23,063 bases of DNA from Plakobranchus ocellatus (lineage: Eukaryota > Mollusca > Gastropoda > Plakobranchidae): contig BLXT01008609.1 in NCBI GenBank assembly GCA_019648995.1, positions 2,399,977 to 2,423,039 of the forward strand, in the 5' to 3' direction. The notes beneath the pieces were generated by a model. That model saw only the letters and a program-made list of their open reading frames with translations. It was not told the origin of the DNA and ran no database searches. Every line of letters starts with the position of its first letter. The first letter of the stretch is position 1. A program made the translations under genes and the position numbers. Shown piece after piece: positions 1-10,100 of this stretch.

Positions 1-12
1 CCCCCCCCCCCC
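1..12 (+). repeat. Poly-C run at the window start
   Basis: Twelve C residues at the very first positions. Confidence 0.9.
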
Positions 13-86
13 TACCATTTTCCCCAAAAACATCTTTCCTTTAGCTGTTTGCTTTTTGGTCCAGCATGCCTTGTTATTATAGTGGT

Positions 87-113
87 TTCTCTCTTTTCTC
101 TCTCTCTCTCTAT

Positions 114-147
<34 letters not shown>

Positions 148-174
148 TCACCTTCTTCCCTCTCTCTTTCTCTA
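87..174 (+). repeat. CT-rich microsatellite
   Basis: Nearly continuous CT dinucleotides with a few interruptions (TATCCCCT, CCTTCACCTTCTTCC). Confidence 0.95.
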
Positions 175-175
175 G

Positions 176-986
176 TCAATCTGTAAATCTCTCGTAGAAA
201 AACAGAGAACTATCTAATTTTATTATAAACAGGCCAGGCAATAAAGCAAAAAAAATAAATAATCCACAAAATACCTCAATATTGTATGAAAATAAAGCAG
301 GCCATGAACAATCTTTAGTGTAATAATTTATACATTCAAATATGCGTTTTTCATGTCGCTGTACTGTGCTTGCCATTTTCAATGTTTTCAGTCCATCCGG
401 CGCTAGGATATCCTGGAGTTAGTTACGAAAGCAGGCTTCTTGCAGAATAAAATATGATTCACTGCAAATAATGCAAATAGTGCACTATTTCAGCACCTAA
501 AAATCTAATTTTTTAGTCTTCCAAGATAGCTTGAAACTAGTTTAGTACAAGATGGACTTGAGCTTAACTTAGATAAGAATGTGAAATAGATTTTTCTTAA
601 TGTTTTTTTTGTGTGTGTGTGAGGGGCATGTGGAAAGAAGCGGAAGACATGGTGATGTGCGTTTCTCTTTAAAATCAAGGTTGGAAACTGAGAATGTTTA
701 ATAAACGTTCACTTTAACATGTATAAGTAGCCAGAGCAGATCTGCCAATAGACTGGCATATAACTTTGGTCTGTAAAATTTAGCGGGGGGCGCAGAAATA
801 AACAGCTGTAGCAAAATTTTTCATTCATTCCTTTTAACTTATTTACGTTGAGAACATGTAAGGCTTTGATTTAGGAAAATATAAACAATGGAGTTGTGAG
901 GGCTGAGCTCTTGGTATCCTTGAAAATAAGGTGTCTTCTGTTATGGTTACTAATAATTGCACTATAATCTCTGCTGTTAAACTTAC
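176..986 (-). other. Start of intron 11 (partial)
   Basis: Sequence after the exon 11 donor GTAAGT. AT-rich, with a T8 then GTGTGTGTGTG patch near 602-621. No cadherin exon in the required phase 2 was found, and no transposon recognised. Confidence 0.7.
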
Positions 987-1125
987 TCTGGTGTGCAGCA
1001 ACTTCCATCATCCACAGCAACAATGCGCAGGTCAAATTTGTCTTGACTGGAAGGGACATCTTGTATCAAACTTATTTTACCAGATTGTTCCTCAATTTGA
1101 AAAATACCGGACCTTGGTGAAGGGC
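987..1125 (-). CDS. Cadherin exon 11: EC5 core, last exon in the window
   Basis: Residues 519 (split Gly, G|GC) to 564 plus two bases (GA); 139 bp. Acceptor CCCCACAATAG|GC, donor CCAGA|GTAAGT. It encodes PSPRSGIFQIEEQSGKISL, the classic EC 'F-x-I-x-x-x-S-G-x-I' strand pair, then FDLRIVAVDDGSCCTP, the D-x-G turn with an adjacent Cys-Cys pair (561-562). The next exon should start by completing a GA-N codon and encode the end of EC5; I could not find it in 1-986, so it lies outside. Confidence 0.92.
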
Positions 1126-4100
1126 CTATTGTGGGGAGATAAAAGAGTATTTAAAATTAAGTACATTTGCATAAAAATAATTATTTTGAAATAGAATTAT
1201 GATGTTTTACCAACAATCTGAACAAGATATGCCTTATTTTTACCATCACTAATATATTCTAACATAAATCAATCAATGATATGCATTAAGATACCAATGA
1301 TGAATTTGTCATAAATTAACATAACATTATATTTTGAACCTGAATTCTCTTAGCGAAATAGATTTTGCTACTTTACTTTTTAGGATTTTCACAATTGAAT
1401 TCTTTCCTTGTCTAGCCCATACCTCTCAATAAGAATAACATTTTAGATGTAGAAGGTGCATGACCACCTGTCTTTTGCATTAGATCCAATATGAACTTTC
1501 AAGGAAAAAAATGTTACTCTGCCCTGATATTCATCATCAGCCTTTCTAACCCCATATCAGGAGGAGCGGTGGCTCATTTGGTAGGGCAGTTGGCTACTAT
1601 CCAAGAGGTCCGGGGTTCGATTCCCAGTCCGGGCCAAGTCAGATTTTCATTGCTCCTCTGTGTCCACCCAGCACTAAATGGGTAGCTAGATCTCTTAAGA
1701 TCCGGCGAAAGTAAAGGCGGCGAGGAAAGCAATGGCAAACTACCTCAAAATGCCGTATGCCAAGAACAATCAGGACCCTACTCCTGGTTCCCCGACGCTT
1801 AGACTAAGCATGGGACCCACTTTACTTTTTAACCCCATATCAGAGTAAAGGTCACATACAAAAGCTCTCCATTTCACCCTTGTCCTGGGCCATGCCCCAC
1901 TGCTGTCGAGTTTGTTTCATCGCTTTTAGCTCAGTTTTCAAATCCTCCTCTCTGTGCTCTTAGGTATTCTTCTTTTATTCCTGTGATATCCATTCCAATG
2001 CTTGGTGAGGTTGTTCCTGGCTTTCTCATGGCATGCTCAATCTATCGCCACTATCTGCTCTAATTTCAGCCTCTTTTCCTTGCTGTCTTGTTCTTTCCCA
2101 TAGCTTTTTGTTTCCAACTGTATCAGGTTAATGGATTTTCAGGATCCTTCTCAAGCAATCGTTGATGAATGAGTAGCCTGTTTATGGTTTTCTAAGGTGC
2201 GACTCCTTGTTTCTGATCCATAGAGCAGGATGTTTTTGACCTTGGTGTTAAAGAGGCTTATCGTGGTGTTTCCCCTGAGGAATGCTGATTTCTAAATATT
2301 TCTGAGTTAAATAAAAGCTGCTCTTATTTTGCCTTTTCAGGTCTTGGCATCCATTTCAGTTCTTGTTGATAATACTGCTTAATAAACAAAATTCTCAAGG
2401 CATTTTCCAATAATTTCTATATCCTCCGATTTTCAAGGCTTTAGTTCTATTCAAGGGACTATGTGGCTTGTCTTTTGAGAGATGTGTACTTAATCTTAAA
2501 TTTTGGCTTTCATTTATTGATGGCAGTGAAACAAAAAGGCCTAGCTGTCTAGCTGTGTCCAAAAAGTTCCACTTTTCTCGCCTTCTATATTTGTTTTTAA
2601 TGAGCCAGTCAATGGTTATGAGAAAAACAAGAGGTGACAAAATCCATCCCTGCTCAACTCCTCTTTCTATTTTAAAGCTCTTGGTCAACTGTACATCATG
2701 AATAACTCTGCGACTGGTATTTCTGTAGCTGTCTTGTAAGTTGTATTAGTTTGTTTTGGATGTTGAAGTATTGGAAAACACTCCATAGAGTTTGCAATGA
2801 ATGCTGTAGAATTCTTCCCATAGTCTACGAAGTTATTGAGTAGCAGAGTCTAGTGACTGTTCTGAAATGATTCTCCTTTTCTTATTTCCTGATACAACTC
2901 TGTTCTACTATTTCCAGGCTCTCAGTGAATTTCCGTTTGTCTTCATCTAAACTATTCTCTGTATTCTTGGTAGAGTTGTCTTTGATAGTTGTGTTCAGCA
3001 TATATGAAGTTGTTTCTTCTTTTGCTATCTTGATTGCAACTTGTCCAAAGATATCTTTGAATTCCATTCCTTGTGTCAGTGCTCTTTGCATTCTAGTTCT
3101 TCCTGGCATGAGATGGTGTAAGTGTCTTTGATAGCTATTTAATGCTATTCTATTGCCACATCCTCATCCTCTTTCCTCAAGCCCATTAGCATTTAAAATC
3201 TGTTTTGTAAGGCTATCTTGAAATTATCCTGTTTTGCTGTGTCTTTCAGAATATGTGTGTTATTTTAGTCTCCATTTCACAATTGTTTGCAAATCCTGTC
3301 TTCTTCAAATTGAGTCTAAACTTATTTATGATTTATTATGTTCTGCTGCATACACTTACATCCTCCATTGTTTTCCCAAATTTCCTTGAACTGTAAATGT
3401 GGTCTATCTAGTTTTTGGTTATGCTGTCCGGGAATATCCATGTTGCTCTATGCATTCTCTTGTGGGGGAAACACATTTCCCCAAATGACCAAGAGATGCT
3501 TGAAGCTTTCTTTATGTTATCCCATGAGCCCTGTATTGTCTGACTCTATTTTGGCATTGAGCTCTCCCATAAGAATGTTGAAGTATTTTGTTAGATATTG
3601 TTCTTAGAATTGTAAAGCTGATCTTTGATGTCTCCATCTGCATCGTTTGTAGGGGCATGCCACTGAATGATGTTCTTGTTGATTCCTTTATTCATTGTAA
3701 AACATGCAGTGATAAATCTCAAACCTTGATCTCTCAAGGGATCAATACCCAGCATGCTGCTATCCCCAAGCCCGATGGATCTGATTTGTATTTAGCCAGG
3801 ATCTCAATGCTGCATGCTGACAGACAAATAGGTGCATTTTTTGCAATGTTTGTTGAGAGCCCTTCACCTATACAGATGCTGCCCTCATAATATTAACCTT
3901 TGAGAAGATATAATCTTTTGCCCAGGAAAAAAATTATAAAATATGATGTGTCTATGAAAATTAGATGTTTTGTGGTAATGAACTATTGGAAGGAAAGTAT
4001 AGTTACAATTAATTTGTGTTATTTAATGCTGAACGGCTAGCCTCACTTAATTCTAAAACTTATTGTTAGATTGAAAAAGAGAGAAAGTGCGCCCGAGCAA

Positions 4101-7100
4101 GCGAGCGAGCGAGAGCGAGAGAGAGAGAGAGAGAGGAGTATTGTGAAAGAGGCAATCAGGGTAGAGTCAGATCAAGGGCACTGAGATAGGCTGAGAGATA
4201 AAGACAGAGACACAAACAGAAAGAGATATTGAGAGAAAAATAGAAGGAGGAGATAAAGAAATGGAAATAGGGTGGAAAGAGGAGAGAGAGGGAGATGATA
4301 AAAGAGAAGAAAGGTGGGGAGGAGCTCAAGGTGAGGGCAGGGGTTGATGAGGGAAAGAGACAGTATTAGAGACTAAGAAAAACAATGAAATTTGTTTAGA
4401 CTTATAATTATATTTATTACCATAGTGCTACTAAACAAAACTTTTGGCCAATTGGGATTATTTGCATCCTTCTACTGCTAAAAAAGATAAGTTTAGTCAG
4501 ATATGAACTATAAATCAATGATAATTTATATAATACCTTCAAAATAGAATCGGATGTTGTCACCATCAACATCAGACGCTCCAAGAATAGTCACTACATA
4601 ATTCTGTTTAGCTGAAGATGGCACGGTTATCCTAGTACTGTCAAAGAATTTAAAATTATTTTGTAACCTTTTGAAGCAAAAACAGTTTTTTATTTCTGAA
4701 ATATACTATTTTTTATTAAATTAGACACTCAAAAAATAGACGAAAAAAAATTTCAAAGCTTATAAATTACATGTAACTTACTTAAGAAAACTTTTAAACC
4801 AAAAATATAAGGCAGCCTTTATTAACCGAAAAATGTCATTTCTTAAATGGGTCAAGAGGGGTGGTTATTTGAATAATTAATTGTGCACTGTATGATATTC
4901 ATGGAGTTAGTATGTTTTTCTTAAGAAAATTTCCACTTCTGGGACTTATCTCAAGACTTGTTTTTCTTCTTGACTGAAGATAATCTAAATTTGTTTCGTT
5001 TTACAAAAAATGTTTCATGCATTATTTTGAAGATCTCAAAAGCATATTTTATTCAAAAGGGGAAATTTGCTTTTCTTAAAAAACTTCAAGTGTTAGGTTA
5101 ATTGGTTTTGTAAATTCAAAGAAGAGAACAGAGAAGAAACTGAACTCATTGCCAGCCTTTGATAAACTGATAAGATATTTTTTTAAACAAACATGTGGAA
5201 CAACAACAAAAATGGCACAAAAACAAAAAAGGAAAGATGAAAAGATAAGATGAAAAACATAGAGAGAAAGAGAAACCAAAAGGTATTTTCAATATGCATC
5301 GCTGGTGGAACAACTACAAGAGAAACAAAGCTACCATGCACATATTATGCAAAATATATTTGACAAGCAAGATCTATCAAACTGAAACAGCAGCAGTATT
5401 AAAAAAAAAAAGGAAAGACATTAAGGTAGAAAGAGAAACTTACCTATTATCAATTGTAGGTTCATTATCATTCACATTTGTGATAGTCACACTTACTAAC
5501 ACAGAGCTGGATTTTGGTGATACTAAGTTGCCATCAGTTGCCACAATAGTGAACTCAATTTTTTTTATGGCCTCATAGTCTAATTCATTTTCACTAGATT
5601 TAGGAGAAAAAGATTAATCAAATAAAGCAAATTAATTATATGGACAATTATGAAATATTTAACGATAAAGGAGTGAAAAAAACTGAGGAAAATGGAGAAT
5701 AAGAATGATGTAAAAAAACTAATTTTGCAACTACTGCAAAAATAAAAGATCCTCATCAAGGTTTTATAATTACAAATAACTTACCCCTCCCCCCAAGCCG
5801 AAACTGAAAGTTGCATACTGGACAGCTGAATATTTTAATATCTAACTTAGCATCATAAGAATCTCCTCAATATAAGGAAACCTAAGCTGAAAAATAAATT
5901 CAAGTTTAGTCTAGTATTCTTAGTAATTTAAAATCAATCTTTTTTTTTATCAGATGGGATACAAATGAACTCATTTTGAGAGTCTACTATGATACAGCAT
6001 GTTCAGGTTTCTTATATATTTTTCATTCCATAAGTCTTTTGCCAGTCTCATACAAACATTACTGAGGGCTAGCTTGCAAAGAAACGTTCTTACCTTTTAA
6101 CAAGCACATTTCCTGTATAAATTTCTCTGCCACCAGTGGGTGCTACAGTTTCCACTTCAAAGGCATCTGTGCCCTCCACAGAGAAAATAATTTCTCCATT
6201 TCTATCAGAATCTTCATCTGTTGCTGAAACTATAATTAAAAAAAAAAATTTTTTTTAATTAAAAAAGTGGAATCTACCCACGGGAAGTATATGGCAACAT
6301 AATGTTTTTGGTATGAGCATGGTTCACTAAATTTGGTAAAAAATTGCAAGTTAGTGTTCTATTTCCTTTTCACTGCAATTTTTCAAAAATTTGAACAGCA
6401 GTATCTTGGCACAGATAACAATATCTCTATTCAGTTTTCTTCATTGCAACTCTTATGAAATGCAGCTGCCATATGATACAAAATGTTTCAGAGCAACTTG
6501 CAACTTTTTAAAACTGTTTTCAGGACTATGTTCTTCATTCCCTTGAAATACATGCATAAGTGTTCTTACAAACGATTTGTCTTTGGATAGCTCGTTTTTT
6601 TTTTTTTTACTTCTCATAAAATAAAATAAAAAATGAAAGTTTTGGAAGCAACTGTCATTCTGTATATTTTTGGATATATTTTAAAATAGGCTTTTTTTTT
6701 AATTCCAGAACAAATAATACCAACACAACTTAAGCTGCAGTCTACACCTCCTATTTCTATATAAGGGCCTAAAACATAAATCAATAACCGTTTCTCTGTA
6801 AAAGCTATTTAATAAGCTCTTACATATACAACGTCGGTTACAAGCTATTTTATTTTGAGATTGAACTGAAAATTGGGGGTTAGGTTAATTTTTCCTCATT
6901 TTCAAAGAGTGAAGTGGAGGAGAAACAATTTTACACAAAGAAATTGTGTGCGATTCCAGGCTAAATAACTTGGTCAGTGGCAGAGGGAGCCCAACCTAGA
7001 TGATCATGGAATGAACAGTGAGTTGAAGTTGATATTTTTTTAATGTTGTTGGCTCAATGTAAACAAAAAAAAAAAACTACAAAACAAAAACAAAAAAACT

Positions 7101-10100
7101 TGTTATTCTGCTCTATTTAGATCAGACATTTTTCATGTTCATTTGTTTAACATTTCATACAATGAAAGAGAGAGTAGATGGAAGTTAAACTAGACATTGA
7201 GATGGATGTGAAAAAGAATTAAATCTAAGATACTTTTTTTAAAAAATATATTTTATGTATTTTTTTTCGATGGCCACTGAATATCACTGAGTTGTGATAT
7301 CTTGATAAGTTTCAAGCTTTAAAAAGTACTTAATTCGCTCAAAACTATGGCTCATAATGATCAGAGATGATTATGTCCAAGCATAGGGGAGCACAGGGGA
7401 AACAGAACCTGGATGAGGAGGAAGTCATGAGCCATGATAGCAGTGGTCTGCACTGTTGTAGTCATTTTCATTGCTGTAGGCTCAATTAAAGCAAAAAGCA
7501 GGGTGTCATCCAATTTTATTTAGATGAAGGATGTATTCTATACTCACTTTACAATATTCCACTCATTAGAGGATACAAGAATTCATTTCTAAAGTACAAT
7601 CTAGCGATTGTGATAGATAGATGCAGAGAGAACTTGGTTCCCTCCTTTTTTTCTTAGTAAATAGTATAGCAAATACTGAATGTCAATGAAACTTCAAGCC
7701 ATTAAATGCACCAATTAATTCAAACTATAAATCATGCATTTTATAAGCATCCCCTATATCATATTGCCAAGGTAACAGGTTGATACATACTGTGCATAGG
7801 CATGGAATAGTTGATTTATACTGTGTATGGTCAAGGGAATTGATTTCAGGATACAAAATAACAGGATTTGCTTCTGCTCTATTTCTAATTGGCTAATGTC
7901 AGGGAGTAAAGTACAAAATATACACAGGTACACAAAGAAGCAGCTGAACCTGTTCGTTTTCTTTTCAATAAATGACAGCACTTGTATGACAACATAACTT
8001 TAGAATAGCATCATACAAAAATAGGATAGCTTATGTCTTGAGTCTGGTCTAAAGGAGCCCAAAGTTGAATGCTGAGCAGTTTAAAATATTGATACGACAC
8101 AGCAAGAAAATGCACTAAGCATGTTTAACAATGGTATAAACTGGTTAGAGGTACTGGACTTCTGTACTTAAGTGTTTAGGTTTAATTTTCTGAAAGGAGC
8201 AGTGTAAAGAAGGAGAAAACAAACTTAAAATTCTTTTTTCTCTGAAGAGTTACTCGAGTCATGGACTCTTTTATGTTTTACTCAAGAGATATTTTGTCAG
8301 GAGCAGCTTTGCCCTGTTTGTATAAGATATTTATTTTAATCCACAAAAAGAATTCTTGTCAAGTCTGCCTCAAGGATAATTCAATTGTAATAACCAATGC
8401 CTTTTATATTTTTGAAAATATCTGCTGTATATGTGCATATGTATTTTTTTTTTTTTTTTCACACTTTACATATCACTGTTGACTCATATACAAGTAAATA
8501 AATAAAAGGGAATAATTATAAAGGTGGAATCCACTTAAATAATATAAGGTGTTCCTTCATAGGTGGAAGATTTTTATCTACCTCCATCATACACACTGCA
8601 TAGCTTTCCACCTAAATAATATAGGGTTGGTTGAGGGGTTGCATTTATTGGGTAGAAGGTTCTAAAGACTGATGTATAAGGGATCTAGATCTGCCCTAGA
8701 TCTAGTTCCATCATTTTTAATGGGGATCCAGAATTCTAGAAATGGAGTGCACGGGAGCGGGGAGGTGATAGGTCAAGTCGCTGTCCACGTCCCTTATGAG
8801 TATTGGAGGCAATGACAACGGGTGGTTGTTGTTTTGCTCGCTACATCTTTTCCACCCAAAATAAAATAATGCAGGGCATCAAGGTTTATACTGTTTGGGT
8901 GGATTTCACCACAATAATGGCTGCCTAAATAAAAAGACTAAACTCAAGAGCAAAAACTTTTTATGTTCTTAGAAAAAAAAGATCAAACCTTGAAATACAA
9001 CTGATCCGGCCATTTGATCTTCTGAGACTTGCACAAAGTACTGTGAGTTTCCTACAAACTTGGGTGGTGAATCGTTGGTATCAATCACACTTATTCTTAC
9101 CTGTGAAAAAAAAAAGTTCAAAATTTGTCTAAACGGCTCATAAATTCATTATTTCAATTCACCTTAGCCAGAAAAATGATCTGTTGTATTGAAACATAAG
9201 TGATCACATTGAATGCAGATGAATACAGTTGAGCACCGATCGCTCACATTTGTTGAGAAAAATTAAATTGTTTCACAATACCACATTCAAATTTGCTATT
9301 GGCAGTCACAAAATAAAAACACAATAGTATGTATTCCCACTGATTGTCACAAACATGACATCGCCATACCACCTTTTTCAGATAAAGGAAAATTATGTTT
9401 TCTTTAGAGAAGGAAGAGAAACAATTTAATGAGCTTTACGTTCAGGGGAATGCCCTCATCTTTATGAGTATCGGGCGATTATTTTAACTTAGTAGGGGGA
9501 TATTGAGTAACTTTATTCATGTTTGTTTGAAGAAGTCTGAGAATTTCATTTTTTTCACACAAACCATTGTCATCCCTGAACAATATCAGATTAAAAGCCT
9601 TTAAGTAAAATTTATTTAAGATCCCTTTTCACACAATCACTTTTTCCTCAAAACCCAGCCACAATTAGATTAAAAAAATAAATGTTTTAAGTTCTCACTT
9701 GAGCCTCGCTCTGATAACCAGTGCCGTCTTCTGTAACTCTGACTGTAACTGTCACAGTTCTTGTGGTCTCATAATCAATTTCCTGATGAAAAGAAGTGAA
9801 GAAACACAAAAGTCAAATAATTCTTCAATATAACTTTTTCAGACGTATGAGAGTCATTTAAAAAAAAAAATTATTTTTTTAAAATTTTGAGCTGATTGCA
9901 TACATATGCAATCAGCTCAAAAATTTTTTTTTTAATTTGAAAGAATTGCTATCACTCGAATTAGCAAAATTAATAGATTATAAAAAAAAAAAAAAAAGCA
10001 AGACTGGAAATGCAAAGAACAAATCTTAAAACATCATATAGTAAACAGTAAATAATTTCTCATCATTATATTGCTGGAAATTATGAAGGATTGTCTTCTA

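Larger units (their letters stand above)
1126..4536 (-). other. Intron 10 (3.4 kb), host of a LINE/SINE nest
   Basis: The split codon G|GC (Gly) joins exon 10 to exon 11 directly (RFYFE-G-PSPRSG). The acceptor has an excellent pyrimidine tract, CTCTTTTATCTCCCCACAATAG. The intron is mostly a non-LTR retrotransposon relic with a SINE, plus a purine-rich tract near its 5' end. The 1126-1523 part is AT-rich with nothing recognised. Confidence 0.85.

Noticed and set aside
176..382. Minus-strand ORF as a possible exon 12
   Set aside because: No cadherin motif, wrong context for a phase 2 continuation, and its second half is hydrophobic AT-rich translation of a kind expected by chance.
931..1194. 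Plus-strand ORF of 87 codons
   Set aside because: Antisense shadow of cadherin exon 11 and its flanks.
1561..1640. Functional tRNA gene
   Set aside because: A and B boxes are present, but the acceptor stem does not pair well and the unit continues into a SINE body bounded by target-site duplications.
3338..3890. Plus-strand ORFs as host genes
   Set aside because: Antisense to the LINE endonuclease remnants on the minus strand.
5294..5578. Plus-strand ORF of 94 codons
   Set aside because: Antisense shadow of cadherin exon 9 with a homopolymer-derived lysine stretch.
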